64,000 nucleotides of DNA. Origin: Varunaivibrio sulfuroxidans (GTDB lineage Bacteria; Pseudomonadota; Alphaproteobacteria; Rhodospirillales; Magnetovibrionaceae). Positions 1-9,739 of this stretch are shown in pieces. The notes beneath the pieces are model-generated. The model was not told the origin of the DNA, searched no databases, and saw nothing but the letters and a program-made list of their open reading frames with translations. The position numbers and the translations under genes were made by a program. The stretch spans positions 698,614 through 762,613 of the forward strand of contig NZ_CP119676.1 of the NCBI RefSeq assembly GCF_029318635.1, read 5' to 3'. Numbering within the stretch: the stretch's first letter is position 1; every line of letters starts with the position of its first letter.

Positions 1-192
1 TACCGGGTGCCCCGGGAAATGACCCTGAAAGAAGGGCTCGTTAATGGTCACGTTTTTGACTCCCGTGGCGCCGACATCGGGCGTGATATCAACGACGCGA
101 TCAATCATCAAAAACGGGTAACGGTGGGGTATCATTTCCATGATCCGAACGATATCAATGCTTTCGGCAACAGTATTTGTCTCAGGACTCAT
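1..192 (-). CDS. fabZ: 3-hydroxyacyl-ACP dehydratase FabZ (N-terminal part, cut by window edge)
   Basis: The first 64 codons of FabZ are present; the gene runs off the left edge. FabZ dehydrates beta-hydroxyacyl-ACP in fatty acid elongation and shares its substrate pool with lipid A synthesis. The visible part holds the family hallmarks: [11 protein letters not shown] near residues 23-33 and the hot-dog active-site stretch GHFPGHP, whose first histidine is catalytic, near residues 57-63. The ATG overlaps the lpxD stop codon as ATGA, so the two are translationally coupled. The order skp-lpxD-fabZ matches the classical bam-lpx cluster, where lpxA normally follows outside this window. Confidence 0.95.
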   Translation of the reverse strand, partial: MSPETNTVAESIDIVRIMEMIPHRYPFLMIDRVVDITPDVGATGVKNVTINEPFFQGHFPGHPV

Positions 193-1235
193 CGGATGGA
201 CCCCTTGTCTTTCTTCTTTGTCAATGTACCCAGGCGGGCGACCTGCCGCCAAAAATCCTTCGCTGCGATGGCGGGGGAGCCGGCGACCGTGGCGCCGGGG
301 GCGATATCGCGCATCACACCGCTTTGCGCCGCCATCCGTGCGCCATCGCCGATCGTCAAATGCCCGGCGATTCCGACTTGCCCCCCAGCCACGACATAAT
401 TGCCCAGCTTCGTGCTTCCCGATATTCCGACCTGAGAGACCACGAAGCAGCCTCTTCCCATCTGTACGTTGTGCCCGATTTGGACCAGATTGTCGATCTT
501 ACAACCATCGCCGATCATGGTGTCCGGCCCCGTTCCCCGGTCTATCGTGGTATTCGCGCCAATTTCGACGTCGTCACCAATCAGCACACGTCCCAACTGC
601 GGAATTTTCAAATGATCGAGACTGCCGGGCGGGCGGGCGGGGGCGAAACCGAAACCGTCCTGCCCTATCCGCGCGCCGGGATGAACGATCGCCCGCGCGC
701 CGACCCGACTAAACTGAACCGTCACATTGGCGCCGATCCGGGCGTCATCGCCGATGACCACGCCTTCGCCGATCACTGTATTGGCGCCAATGTGGCAACG
801 CGCGCCGAGTTCCACGCCCTGCGCGATGACGACCCCGGCGTCCACCCGACACCCCGCCCCCAAACGTACGGTGGGATCGACATACGCCGAGGGATGGACC
901 GTTTCGGCGGGCGTCGTCATCGGGTAAAACGCCTGGGCGAGACGCGCATAGGCGCGATACGGCTCGTCGGTCACCAACAAGACCATACCCTCCGGCGCAC
1001 GCGGAGCTAAATCGGGATGCACGATACATGCGCCCGCCTTGCTTGCCGCGAAGGCGGCGGCGTAATTCTTATTGTCCAGAAAACTAATCTCGTCAGCCTC
1101 GGCCCGGTCCAGTGGCGCGACATCCCTGATCCGCCTGCTCTCGTCGGCGCAACGCGAAAGTTCGGCCTTGGCGATATCGGCGATTTGGCGAAGCGTCAAC
1201 GGACCCGCACAACTGAAAAAACGGGGATCCGCCAT
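189..1235 (-). CDS. lpxD: UDP-3-O-acylglucosamine N-acyltransferase LpxD
   Basis: LpxD adds the second, N-linked hydroxyacyl chain to UDP-3-O-acylglucosamine in lipid A synthesis, in the cytoplasm. The 348-residue product has the short N-terminal uridine-binding domain (about residues 1-100) and then a left-handed beta-helix of hexapeptide repeats with V/I-G spacing (about 105-310). The catalytic histidine is in IGHNVQMG. The C-terminal residues are lysine-rich. Length is normal for the family. It starts 3 bp after the skp stop codon and overlaps fabZ by 4 bp, so it belongs to one transcript with bamA, skp and fabZ. Confidence 0.96.
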   Translation of the reverse strand: MADPRFFSCAGPLTLRQIADIAKAELSRCADESRRIRDVAPLDRAEADEISFLDNKNYAAAFAASKAGACIVHPDLAPRAPEGMVLLVTDEPYRAYARLAQAFYPMTTPAETVHPSAYVDPTVRLGAGCRVDAGVVIAQGVELGARCHIGANTVIGEGVVIGDDARIGANVTVQFSRVGARAIVHPGARIGQDGFGFAPARPPGSLDHLKIPQLGRVLIGDDVEIGANTTIDRGTGPDTMIGDGCKIDNLVQIGHNVQMGRGCFVVSQVGISGSTKLGNYVVAGGQVGIAGHLTIGDGARMAAQSGVMRDIAPGATVAGSPAIAAKDFWRQVARLGTLTKKKDKGSIR

Positions 1236-1238
1236 GAC

Positions 1239-1817
1239 TTATTTATCCGGTTTGGCGACTTTGAAGGCCGGCAGTTTTTTGTCTAAACGTTCCAGGACAA
1301 TATCGGAAATGTCCAATGCCGTCGCATAAAAAATGGTTTGCTGCGCGTTCAACACCAGCGTTAGATGATTTTCCTCGGACACCTTTTTAATAACCTCGAT
1401 CAAGGCCTTGTTGATCGCCTCGTTGGCGGCGAGGCGAACCTTGTTGAGGGCTTGCAAGCGCTGCTGAACCTCGGCTTGAACCTTGCTCAGACGTTGTTCG
1501 AATTTTCGCCGCTCGGCGGCATAAGCCTCCGGAGCAAGGAGCGTGCGCTTGCGGTTCAATTCCTGTTCAACGCCACGCAGAGTATCTTCTTCCTTCTTGA
1601 TATCCTGTTGGATGGCGTCGTGATATTTTTTGATCTGTTCGCCGACATTTTTCGTGACCTTCGCCTTGGCCCGAATCATATCGAGATTAAGCAACGCAAC
1701 CTTGACCGCAACCTCTCCGCGGGCAGGCGCCGTTCCGGTCTTTTGTTGCGCGAAGGCCGGAGGGGTCATCGCCAATGTGACCAACGTAAATAAGGCGGCG
1801 AGGAATGTACGCATCAC
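1239..1817 (-). CDS. skp: OmpH/Skp-family periplasmic chaperone
   Basis: A 192-residue exported protein that fits Skp/OmpH, the trimeric periplasmic chaperone that holds unfolded outer-membrane proteins for the BAM complex. It has an N-terminal signal peptide ending in AFAQ near residue 24. A long charged helical region follows (about 60-150), rich in K, E, Q and R, that would form the tentacle coiled coils, with a short beta-forming end. Skp is weakly conserved, so the call rests on size, export signal, charge pattern and the position between bamA and lpxD, which is its usual place. Confidence 0.88.
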   Translation of the reverse strand: MMRTFLAALFTLVTLAMTPPAFAQQKTGTAPARGEVAVKVALLNLDMIRAKAKVTKNVGEQIKKYHDAIQQDIKKEEDTLRGVEQELNRKRTLLAPEAYAAERRKFEQRLSKVQAEVQQRLQALNKVRLAANEAINKALIEVIKKVSEENHLTLVLNAQQTIFYATALDISDIVLERLDKKLPAFKVAKPDK

Positions 1818-1906
1818 GTCATAACCTTTTTTAAAAAACGGGTTAAGTATGGGTCTTTTGAACAGGAAAATTAGATTTGACCCGAAGAAACAACCATGAT
1901 TCAGGC

Positions 1907-4207
1907 CTAGAATCTGGTCCCGATATTAACGCGCATGACTTCGCTCTTGTCATATTTTTCATGTAACACGGGCCAAGCGAAATCGACGCCGATCGGTCCG
2001 ATCGGCGAAGACCACGAAAGACCAAAACCTGCCGAAGCGCGCAACGATCCAGTATTTTGCACTTCCGAACTGCTCGGAACGATCTTACCGATCGACCCGA
2101 AATCGGTGAAGACATGCCCGGCGACCCCCAATTCCTTCGGCAGTCCAATGGGAAACGACGTTTCCAACGAGCCGCTATAAAACCATTGTCCGCCCAAAGC
2201 ATCTCCTGATACCCGGTCGCGAGGCCCGACGCCGGAAGAGGCGAACCCCCTGAGGTCGTCGCCACCTAAGAAAAAACGATCGAGAATCGTCACGTTGCCC
2301 GACAAAGGCATCACATATCCCGTCGCCCCACGCAAATGCGCCACCCAGCCATCGGCGTATTGGTAGTACGTGGACCCATCAATCCGATTGCGGAAATATT
2401 TGGAATCGCCGCCCAATCCCGCCAAGTCGGTGGTCAACTGCGCAAACACGCCCTCGGTGGGGTTGCGTTTATCGTCCCGCGTGTCGTACCCCAACGTATG
2501 GGTAACCTCCGACAGCATCCGTTTGCCCGCTTGAGCCTTGATGAACGTCGAAGCCGTATCCTTGACGCTATCCACCTGATTGCTACGCAGCGTATAACGC
2601 CATCCCTGGGTCAGGGTATCGGTCAACGGATAATGCGCCCGCAGAGCGAAACCGGTCGATTTCGAATTGAACGAACTGGTGGATTGACGGTTGCTCGCGG
2701 TATGGAAAATGTCGAATCCCGCGGAAATATCCCGGCCGAGGAAATAAGGCTCGGTGAAGCTAAGATTGACGGTACTCTGCGATTGTGCGATTTGCGTGCT
2801 CAAACTCAGGCTACGTCCGGTGCCCAGCAGGTTGCGTTCGCGAATACTCGCCCCAACCAAAGCCCCGTTGGTGGTTGAATATCCGGCGGTCAACGACAAT
2901 GCTCCGGTGGATTTTTCCTTTACCTTGACATTGATCACCGTCTTATCGGGCGCGCTTCCGGGGACTTGTTCGACGTCAACTTTCTTGAAAAAATCCAAAT
3001 CCTGAATGCGTTTTTTCGACCGGCGCAGTTTCGCAGCGTCGAAGGCGTCGCCCTCAACGAGACGAAATTCGCGGCGAATAACCCTATCCAAGGTGCGCAC
3101 ATTACCGGAAATATTGATCCGTTCGACAAACACCCTGGGGCCTTCATCGACCTGATATGTGATATCGATCACGTGTTTCTTACGGTCGCGGTTGATGCGC
3201 GGACGAATATCGACGAAGGCATACCCCAGATTTCCGACTTGCGCCGTCATCTTTTCGACGCTTTTATCCACGGCGTCGGCGTTGTACCAGTCGCCCCGCT
3301 TGAGGGTGTTTTCGCGCATCAAGGTCGCGCTGGTCAGATTGCGCAATTTGACCGCCACCTTAACGTTCCCGACGCGATAGCGCGGACCTTCATCGACGGT
3401 GTAGGTGATGAAGAACGCCTTATGATCTGGCGTCAATTCGGCGACCGAGGAGGAAACACGAAAATCGGCGTAGCCATTTTTTAGGTAAAATCGACGAAGC
3501 AACTCGCGATCGTACGTCAGTCTATCGGGATCGTAGGTATCGTCGGAACTTAAAAAGCGATACCACCGCGTTTCCTTGGTCCTGATAACGTCGCGCAGGT
3601 CGGAATCGGTAAACGCATGGTTGCCCACGAACCGAATATTCTGAACCCTTGTTACATCACCTTCGTGAATTTCGTACACCAAATTGATGCGGTTCTGATC
3701 CAATTGGATCACTTTAGGCTCGACCGTGGCGGCGAAACGCCCACTGCGCCGATACAACGTCAAAATCCGCTCGACATCATTCTGCACCTTGGTACGCGTA
3801 TAGATAACCCGCGGACGCAATGAAATTTCGGCCTTTAGGTCTGCCGTCTTGATCCTTTTGTTGCCCTCGAAGGCGATCTCGTTAATTACTGGGTTTTCAA
3901 CCACGTCAACCACAAGAACATCACCGTCTCTGCGAATCGTGACGTCGGCGAACAGGCCGGTCGCAAACAAGCTTTTTAGGGATTTATCAATGCGTTCGGG
4001 ATCGAACGCATCGCCCTTATGGATCAACAAATACGAACGAACCGTCCCCGGTTCGACCCGACGAGCGCCCTCAACTCGAATTTCACGCACCACCCCGCCC
4101 GTTTGCACGCCCGTTTGTGGACTCGTTTGCGCAAGGCCCGGCGACGCGAATAAGAATCCGCCCGCAACAACTGTCAGAAACAGGAAAAAACGCGCCAGTA
4201 CCAGCAA
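1907..4207 (-). CDS. bamA: Outer membrane protein assembly factor BamA
   Basis: BamA is the central, essential subunit of the BAM machine that folds beta-barrel proteins into the outer membrane. The 766-residue product has a signal peptide ending GLAQ near residue 27, then five POTRA domains (about 38-430; the first begins VVREIRVEGARRVEPGTV), then a 16-strand barrel. The barrel has the lid-loop motif LRGF near residue 645 and the C-terminal aromatic signature ending in phenylalanine that BAM itself recognises. Length is typical. It lies between rseP and skp, as in most proteobacteria. Confidence 0.97.
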   Translation of the reverse strand: MLVLARFFLFLTVVAGGFLFASPGLAQTSPQTGVQTGGVVREIRVEGARRVEPGTVRSYLLIHKGDAFDPERIDKSLKSLFATGLFADVTIRRDGDVLVVDVVENPVINEIAFEGNKRIKTADLKAEISLRPRVIYTRTKVQNDVERILTLYRRSGRFAATVEPKVIQLDQNRINLVYEIHEGDVTRVQNIRFVGNHAFTDSDLRDVIRTKETRWYRFLSSDDTYDPDRLTYDRELLRRFYLKNGYADFRVSSSVAELTPDHKAFFITYTVDEGPRYRVGNVKVAVKLRNLTSATLMRENTLKRGDWYNADAVDKSVEKMTAQVGNLGYAFVDIRPRINRDRKKHVIDITYQVDEGPRVFVERINISGNVRTLDRVIRREFRLVEGDAFDAAKLRRSKKRIQDLDFFKKVDVEQVPGSAPDKTVINVKVKEKSTGALSLTAGYSTTNGALVGASIRERNLLGTGRSLSLSTQIAQSQSTVNLSFTEPYFLGRDISAGFDIFHTASNRQSTSSFNSKSTGFALRAHYPLTDTLTQGWRYTLRSNQVDSVKDTASTFIKAQAGKRMLSEVTHTLGYDTRDDKRNPTEGVFAQLTTDLAGLGGDSKYFRNRIDGSTYYQYADGWVAHLRGATGYVMPLSGNVTILDRFFLGGDDLRGFASSGVGPRDRVSGDALGGQWFYSGSLETSFPIGLPKELGVAGHVFTDFGSIGKIVPSSSEVQNTGSLRASAGFGLSWSSPIGPIGVDFAWPVLHEKYDKSEVMRVNIGTRF

Positions 4208-4266
4208 GAAATCCCCCCGGGATCAAGATATTTCAATGGGGTCGAACACGAAACGACAGACCGAGA

Positions 4267-5424
4267 TCATAGCCCCCCGAAGCGCGCGAACAGCCGCACA
4301 AAATCGTTCCAGGTCGCGAAGATCATAAGGAGGAATACCAGAACCAACCCAAAACGAAAACCGTATTCTTGGGTGCGCTGACTGAGAGGCCGTCCACGCA
4401 ACGCCTCAAAAGCGTAAAAGACCAGATGGCCCCCGTCGAGCATCGGCACGGGAAACAAGTTGAGCAGCCCCAAGTTGACGGAAAAGGCCGCCGCCAGCAT
4501 CATCATATTGATCAACCCGGTTTGCGCCACATCGGCGGAAACGATGGCGATGCTGATCGGCCCACCCAATTCGTTGGCGTTGCGCGTGCCTCGGATCATC
4601 TGTCCCAAGGCGTCCATGATCCCCGCCGTCATGGCGTAAGTCCGCCCGACGCCATGCTCGACGGCCTGAACGATTCCCATGCGTTGATAGATCACCTGAG
4701 CGGGATCGGGGCTCACGCCAAGCAGGCCGATGACCCGCGGGGCCACCCCTTTTTGCGAGGCCTCAAGCACATGACGCGCCGGAGTCGCGTCAAGGGTTAT
4801 GTCGCGGTTGTTCCTGACAATATCGAAACGTAAGGATTTTCCCGGATTCCGGCTGACGATATTGCGTAAATCGTCAAACCAGCGAATCGCCTGGCCGTCA
4901 ATCGCGACAATGGTGTCGCCGGTTTTAAAACCAGCGGCGGCGGCGGCGCTATCGGGCTGTATTTGCCCAACCCCGGACAAGGGCTTAGGCGTGCCGACGG
5001 CGGCGAACAACCCCGTCATCACGACGATAGCGAACACAAAGTTGGCCAAGGGGCCGGCAAAAACGATGGCCGCGCGCTGCGCCAGACGCTTGTGATGGAA
5101 AGAAACCGCCCGTTCCTCGGGGGTCATAGGGCGATCCTCGGCATCGTCAACGCCGGTCACCATATCGCCCTCGCCAAACATTTTCACGTATCCGCCCAGC
5201 GGCACCATGCTCACCTTCCAGCGGGTGCCCCGCCGATCGGTACGCCCCCACAATTCGGGTCCGAAACCGATGGAAAACACTTCGATCCGCACCCCGTTAT
5301 AGCGGGCGACCAAGAAATGTCCCATCTCGTGGACGAAAACCAATACCGTGATCAAAGCCAGAAACGGAAGCGTGTTTTCCGTAACCGACGTCGCCATCGA
5401 ACCGATCAAATTCAGGAAGGTCAT
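4267..5424 (-). CDS. rseP: Site-2 intramembrane metalloprotease RseP
   Basis: RseP is a membrane-embedded zinc protease that cleaves anti-sigma factors and leftover signal peptides. The 385-residue product has the zinc site HEMGH at residues 32-36 in the first transmembrane segment. A PDZ domain lies around residues 120-200 (GFKTGDTIVAIDGQAI), and the second metal motif NLFPVPMLDGG lies near residue 320. It has one PDZ domain rather than the two of the E. coli enzyme, which is usual for alphaproteobacteria. Its place between dxr and bamA is the standard order. Confidence 0.96.
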   Translation of the reverse strand: MTFLNLIGSMATSVTENTLPFLALITVLVFVHEMGHFLVARYNGVRIEVFSIGFGPELWGRTDRRGTRWKVSMVPLGGYVKMFGEGDMVTGVDDAEDRPMTPEERAVSFHHKRLAQRAAIVFAGPLANFVFAIVVMTGLFAAVGTPKPLSGVGQIQPDSAAAAAGFKTGDTIVAIDGQAIRWFDDLRNIVSRNPGKSLRFDIVRNNRDITLDATPARHVLEASQKGVAPRVIGLLGVSPDPAQVIYQRMGIVQAVEHGVGRTYAMTAGIMDALGQMIRGTRNANELGGPISIAIVSADVAQTGLINMMMLAAAFSVNLGLLNLFPVPMLDGGHLVFYAFEALRGRPLSQRTQEYGFRFGLVLVFLLMIFATWNDFVRLFARFGGL

Positions 5425-5473
5425 GTGTCTCTTCTTACCTCAAATGCACGAATGTTTTCGTTTGCGCCGATTG

Positions 5474-5540
5474 CCCTCGACGCATGGCGAAATACCGGCG
5501 TCGAGGGGTATCATATCTTGGAATTTCCAAGGGCGCGCCC
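5474..5540. repeat. Cluster of three consecutive palindromes between dxr and rseP
   Basis: Three inverted repeats lie side by side in the spacer. First is a perfect 10-bp stem CCCTCGACGC/GCGTCGAGGG (5474-5483 and 5498-5507). Second is the near-loopless CTTGGAA-T-TTCCAAG (5517-5531). Third is the 10-bp palindrome GGGCGCGCCC (5531-5540), which ends two bases before the dxr stop codon. No U-run follows, so this is not a classical terminator. It could shield dxr mRNA from exonucleases or modulate read-through into rseP. Confidence 0.6.
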
Positions 5541-5542
5541 CC

Positions 5543-6748
5543 TCAGGGCCGTGCGGCGGCCACGCGATCGACTTCCAGGCGCGCCACCCTGCGCGCTTCC
5601 CCATCCAGGGCCATGACGTTTTCAAGGCTATCGACTGGCGCGCCGGGAAGCAACTGCAGAGTCTGCTCGACAATGCCCGCAATATCGAGAAAACCAATCT
5701 TGCGCTCAAGAAACGCGGTGACCGCGACCTCATTGGCGCCGTTGAGAACGGTTGGCGCGCCGCCCCCAAAACGGAGACTTTCGCCCGCCAAACGCAAAGC
5801 GGGAAAGCGCGCGATGTCCGGCGCTTCGAACGTCAACTGACCGATTTCGGATAGCGACAATCTGGCTGACGGGGCGTGCATGCGCTGTGGCCAACTCAGG
5901 GCGTAGGCGATCGGCGTGCGCATATCCGGCGCACCCAACTGAGCCAAAACCGAGCCATCGACGTACGAGACCATCGAATGGATCACCGATTGCGGATGGA
6001 CCAAGGTTTCCAGGCGCTGATGACCGACCGGAAACAGATGATAGGCCTCGATCAATTCCAGCCCCTTATTCATCATCGTCGCGCTGTCGATCGATATCTT
6101 GGCGCCCATGTCCCAGTTGGGGTGGGCGCAGGCCTGTTCCGGGGTCACCGCCGCCATGCGCGCGATATCCCACGTCCGAAAGGGGCCGCCCGACGCCGTC
6201 AGGGTCACTTTTTCGACGCCATCCACGCGATCGAAATCGAACACCTGGAAAATAGCGCTATGTTCGGAATCCACCGGCAACAGGGTGGCGCCGTGGGCGC
6301 GCACCTCGGCCATCATCAGCTCGCCCGCCGACACCAGGCATTCCTTGTTGGCCAAGGCGACCACCGCCCCCCGGCGCGCGGCGGCCAGCGTCGGGCGCAA
6401 GCCGGCGGTGCCGACGATCGCCGCGACGACGATATCGCTGGGCAACCGGGCGGCGTCGATCACCGCCTGGGCGCCCGCCGCAACCTCGATGCCGGTTCCC
6501 GCCAGAGCGGTCTTCAGGGCGGCGAACATGCTTTCGTCGGCAACGACGCACAACTCCGGGCGAAGCCGCCGCGCTTGATCCGCCAAGAGGGAAACGTTGC
6601 GCTTGGCGCACAACGCCGTGACGGTGAACTTTTCGGGATTTCTCTCGACCACATCCACCGTATTGCAGCCGACCGATCCCGTCGCCCCCAAAATGGTCAC
6701 GCTTTGGGGATGTCGCAGAACCGCCGGCTGGGATTGGGCTATAGCCAT
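5543..6748 (-). CDS. dxr: 1-deoxy-D-xylulose 5-phosphate reductoisomerase
   Basis: Dxr makes 2-C-methyl-D-erythritol 4-phosphate, the committed step of the MEP isoprenoid pathway, using NADPH and a divalent metal. The frame extends upstream, but the ATG at 6748 gives a 401-residue protein with the NADPH loop GATGSVG at residues 21-27. It has GAGGAG about 10 bases before the ATG. Other hallmarks are ALANKECLVSAG, LPVDSEHSAIFQ (metal ligands) and TASGGPFR. The start overlaps the end of cdsA by 10 bp. Undecaprenol made by the neighbouring uppS depends on this pathway. Confidence 0.96.
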   Translation of the reverse strand: MAIAQSQPAVLRHPQSVTILGATGSVGCNTVDVVERNPEKFTVTALCAKRNVSLLADQARRLRPELCVVADESMFAALKTALAGTGIEVAAGAQAVIDAARLPSDIVVAAIVGTAGLRPTLAAARRGAVVALANKECLVSAGELMMAEVRAHGATLLPVDSEHSAIFQVFDFDRVDGVEKVTLTASGGPFRTWDIARMAAVTPEQACAHPNWDMGAKISIDSATMMNKGLELIEAYHLFPVGHQRLETLVHPQSVIHSMVSYVDGSVLAQLGAPDMRTPIAYALSWPQRMHAPSARLSLSEIGQLTFEAPDIARFPALRLAGESLRFGGGAPTVLNGANEVAVTAFLERKIGFLDIAGIVEQTLQLLPGAPVDSLENVMALDGEARRVARLEVDRVAAARP

Positions 6749-7422
6749 AGCAATACGTTGCTCCTCAGCAGGGCGTTTATCAAGGCGGTCACCAAAATCG
6801 CGCTCAACAAACCATCGACGCGATCGAAAAGACCGCCATGACCGGGAATGATGGCCCCGGAATCCTTGAGGCCAAACCGCCGCTTGACCCAAGATTCGAA
6901 CAGATCCCCGCCCTGTGAAACAGCGCCGATAAAAGCGCTGAACGCCGCCCAGCCCCATAGCGCGGGCGCGGCGGCGAGAAAATAACCGATCGCGGCGCCG
7001 CACGCCGCCGCGCACGTCATGCCCCCGATTAACCCCGCCCAGGTCTTTTTTGGGCTGATTTTAGGGGCCAGTTTAGGACCGCCTATGCTTAGCCCGAAAA
7101 CGTAGGCCCCGATGTCCGTGGCCCAAACCGCGCCAAACAACCACGTCACCGTCAGAAAGCCACTTTCGGTATCGCCGCGCAGCCACATGAAAGCGATGCA
7201 GGCAAGGCCGACATACCCCACCCCCAAAGTCAACCACGACGGACGCCCGCCGACCATCGCCGACCATTCGTAAATCAAAACGGCCCCGCCCGCGACGACC
7301 ATCACTTCAAAATAGGGTGTTCCCGCGAAAACGGCCCAAATCGCCAGTGGCGCCAAAACGACGGCCGAAGCCACCCGCGTCAAGGCCTTAAGGGCGGTTT
7401 TTTCAGCCACGGACGGCGCCAT
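6739..7422 (-). CDS. cdsA: Phosphatidate cytidylyltransferase CdsA
   Basis: CdsA makes CDP-diacylglycerol, the precursor of all phospholipids, at the inner membrane. I place the start at the ATG at 7422 (MAPSVAEKT), giving 227 residues; the frame also runs 29 codons further upstream, inside uppS, with little family character. The protein is mostly hydrophobic, with about six membrane segments. It carries the CdsA signature as SWVKRRFGLKDSG followed by PGHGGLFDRVD near the C-terminus. It is at the short end for the family. It overlaps uppS by 20 bp and dxr by 10 bp, consistent with coupled translation. Confidence 0.93.
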   Translation of the reverse strand: MAPSVAEKTALKALTRVASAVVLAPLAIWAVFAGTPYFEVMVVAGGAVLIYEWSAMVGGRPSWLTLGVGYVGLACIAFMWLRGDTESGFLTVTWLFGAVWATDIGAYVFGLSIGGPKLAPKISPKKTWAGLIGGMTCAAACGAAIGYFLAAAPALWGWAAFSAFIGAVSQGGDLFESWVKRRFGLKDSGAIIPGHGGLFDRVDGLLSAILVTALINALLRSNVLLWL

Positions 7423-8155
7423 AGCGTCGATCGCGTTGGTCGAATTCCTCAAGCGTGGCGGAAAAAACGGCGGCGGAAAAATCGGGCCATAGGGTATCGA
7501 CGAAAACAAGCTCGCTATACGCCATCTGCCACAACAGGAAGTTGCTGACGCGTTTTTCCCCGCTGGTGCGGATCAGCAGATCCGGGTCGGGAATATCGTC
7601 GGTATACAGACGCCGGGAGAACGCATCTTGATCAATATCTTCAGGGACGATCTTGCCCGAGCGCACATCTTCGGCCAGGGCGCGCGCCGCGCGCACGATT
7701 TCGTCCCGCCCGCCATAGCTGAGCGCGATAATCAGATCAAACCGGGTGTTTTGCGATGTCAACGTTTCGCTATCGTCGATCAACGCCCGAATATCCTCCG
7801 GCAGGCGGGCGCGATCGCCGATCACGCGAAGACGGATACCCTTCTTGTGCAACTCGCTGATTTCACGGCGAAGATAAAAACGGATGATCCCCAAGAGGTC
7901 GCGAACCTCGCCGTCGGGACGTTTCCAGTTTTCCGACGAAAAACCAAACAAGGTCAGATAACGAACGCCTTTGTGAACGGCCTCTTCGACCACGCCGCGC
8001 ACCGCCTCAGCACCGCGTTTATGTCCCGCCGTGCGGGGCAGCCCGCGCGCCTGCGCCCATCGTCCGTTACCATCCATAATGATCGCAACGTGACGCGGCG
8101 TTTGCCCGTCCATCGTCTGCGTTTGCAACGAAACAGCCTTCATTTCGCCATCCAC
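7403..8155 (-). CDS. uppS: Undecaprenyl diphosphate synthase (cis-prenyltransferase)
   Basis: UppS extends farnesyl diphosphate to the C55 lipid carrier for peptidoglycan and LPS. The 250-residue product has IIMDGNGRWA with the catalytic aspartate at residue 28. It also has the cis-prenyltransferase motifs TAGHKRGAEAV, LFGFSSENWKRP and the C-terminal RTSGEKRVSNFLLWQ. A second in-frame ATG at codon 15 is an alternative start that would leave the enzyme intact. It lies between frr and cdsA, the standard proteobacterial order. Confidence 0.96.
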   Translation of the reverse strand: MDGEMKAVSLQTQTMDGQTPRHVAIIMDGNGRWAQARGLPRTAGHKRGAEAVRGVVEEAVHKGVRYLTLFGFSSENWKRPDGEVRDLLGIIRFYLRREISELHKKGIRLRVIGDRARLPEDIRALIDDSETLTSQNTRFDLIIALSYGGRDEIVRAARALAEDVRSGKIVPEDIDQDAFSRRLYTDDIPDPDLLIRTSGEKRVSNFLLWQMAYSELVFVDTLWPDFSAAVFSATLEEFDQRDRRYGAVRG

Positions 8156-8190
8156 TCTCTATTCGGCGTTATCAGTGTCATCCTGCCGGA

Positions 8191-8760
8191 TTAAACCTGC
8201 ATGATTTCTTCTTCCTTATGAGCAAGCACGGTATCGATCGATTTAATGTGTTCATCGGTCAAATCTTGCACATTTTGCCCGTGGTCATGCTGCTGATCAC
8301 TGGAAATCGCACCGTCTTTTTCGGCCTTTTTCAGTTCATCCATGGCATGACGGCGCACGTTGCGCACCGCGATGCGCGCCTCTTCGGCATACTTACCCGC
8401 AATTTTGGTGATTTCACGGCGACGTTCTTCATTCAGCGGCGGAATAGGGATCCGGATCAGCTGCCCGTCAACCGCTGGGTTCAATCCCAGGCCGGCCTCG
8501 ATGATCGCCTTTTCGACCGCCTTGACCATCGAACGGTCCCAGACCTGAACCGACAACATTCTGGGTTCGGGAACCCCCACCGTGCCGACCTGGGCCAGCG
8601 GCATCGCCGCGCCGTAGGCTTCGACGGTCACCGGTTCGAGCAGACTGACCGACGCCCGACCCGTGCGCAAGCCGCCGAATTCCTTGCGCAACATTTCGAC
8701 CGCGCCTTCCATACGTTTGCGCGTGTCTTTCATCAAACCATCAATATTCGCGTCGGCCAC
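8191..8760 (-). CDS. frr: Ribosome recycling factor
   Basis: RRF works with EF-G to split the post-termination ribosome. The product is 189 residues, against about 185 for the family. It shows the three-helix-bundle sequence with conserved [22 protein letters not shown] and [15 protein letters not shown]. It sits 57 bp downstream of pyrH and 35 bp upstream of uppS, with no hairpin terminator seen in either gap, so it is probably cotranscribed from the pyrH promoter. Confidence 0.97.
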   Translation of the reverse strand: MADANIDGLMKDTRKRMEGAVEMLRKEFGGLRTGRASVSLLEPVTVEAYGAAMPLAQVGTVGVPEPRMLSVQVWDRSMVKAVEKAIIEAGLGLNPAVDGQLIRIPIPPLNEERRREITKIAGKYAEEARIAVRNVRRHAMDELKKAEKDGAISSDQQHDHGQNVQDLTDEHIKSIDTVLAHKEEEIMQV

Positions 8761-8817
8761 GATCCTAACCCCTTAAAAAAAACGACTGCTCTTTGGTGAA
8801 GTGGGCTGAATATAACG

Positions 8818-9543
8818 TCATTCGATAATGGTGCAATGCCCTTCGCCGCGCACCACATCGGCGAAAGCGCCTTCTTTATGTATGGAAAAGACCAAAATCG
8901 GAAGCTCATTTTCGCGCGACAAGGCGATCGCCGAGGCGTCCATGACCCGTAAATTTTGGCTCAGGACCTCCTGATAGCTGAGCGTATCGTAACGCACGGC
9001 GTCGGGGTCTTTTTTCGGATCGGCGCTGTAGACCCCGTCAACCTGGGTGCCTTTCAGCAAGGCGTCGCAATTCATTTCCACCGCGCGCAGGGCCGCCGCG
9101 GTGTCCGTGGTGAAATACGGATTCCCCGTTCCGGCGGCGAAGATCACGATCCGGCCTTTTTCCAAATGACGCACGGCCCTGCGGCGAATGTATGGTTCGC
9201 AAACCGTGGTCATCGGGATCGCCGATTGCACCCGGGTCGGCACGCCCAAACTTTCCAACAAACTCTGCATGGCGAGCGCATTCATCACAGTGGCCAGCAT
9301 GCCCATGTAATCGGCGGTCGCCCGTTCTATTTTCGTCGCCGCCGCGGACATGCCGCGGAAAATATTACCGGCGCCGATCACCAAACAAACCTGAACGCCC
9401 ATATCGTAAACGGATTTAACTTCGCCGGCGATCCGTTCCACGGTGTCGGTATCCAAGCCGTATTGCTGATCGCCCATCAACCCTTCGCCCGATAATTTGA
9501 GCAACACGCGCCGGTATTTCGGGGAAGACGTCGGTAACGACAT
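8818..9543 (-). CDS. pyrH: Uridylate kinase PyrH
   Basis: PyrH phosphorylates UMP to UDP and is a hexameric, UTP-inhibited and GTP-activated enzyme of the amino acid kinase fold. The frame runs further upstream, but the ATG at 9543 has a strong GAGAGGA before it and gives 241 residues, the usual length. Motifs visible are [11 protein letters not shown] (phosphate binding), GAGNIFRG, and [15 protein letters not shown]. It follows the tsf terminator, so it should have its own promoter in the spacer 9544-9680. Confidence 0.96.
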   Translation of the reverse strand: MSLPTSSPKYRRVLLKLSGEGLMGDQQYGLDTDTVERIAGEVKSVYDMGVQVCLVIGAGNIFRGMSAAATKIERATADYMGMLATVMNALAMQSLLESLGVPTRVQSAIPMTTVCEPYIRRRAVRHLEKGRIVIFAAGTGNPYFTTDTAAALRAVEMNCDALLKGTQVDGVYSADPKKDPDAVRYDTLSYQEVLSQNLRVMDASAIALSRENELPILVFSIHKEGAFADVVRGEGHCTIIE

Positions 9544-9679
9544 GAGTATCCTCTCGCTTTTTATATTTTCAACATGACGGATTTTATGAAAAACCACGAC
9601 GCGGAGCCAGCGCTTTAACTCTGGCGTGCAGCCGAACCTGATCGAAGCGCCCCGAACGACGCCAAGCACCGGATATATC

Positions 9680-9717
9680 GAAAAAAAAGCGGGGCGACCC
9701 GATAGAGCCGCCCCGCC
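9680..9717 (-). terminator. Rho-independent terminator after tsf
   Basis: On the minus strand an 8-bp perfect stem GCGGGGCG/CGCCCCGC (9689-9716 on the plus strand) encloses a 12-base loop and is followed by eight U residues. It lies 23 bp after the tsf stop codon and closes the rpsB-tsf transcript before pyrH. Confidence 0.92.
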
Positions 9718-9739
9718 TTACGATCACCCGGACAAAATG

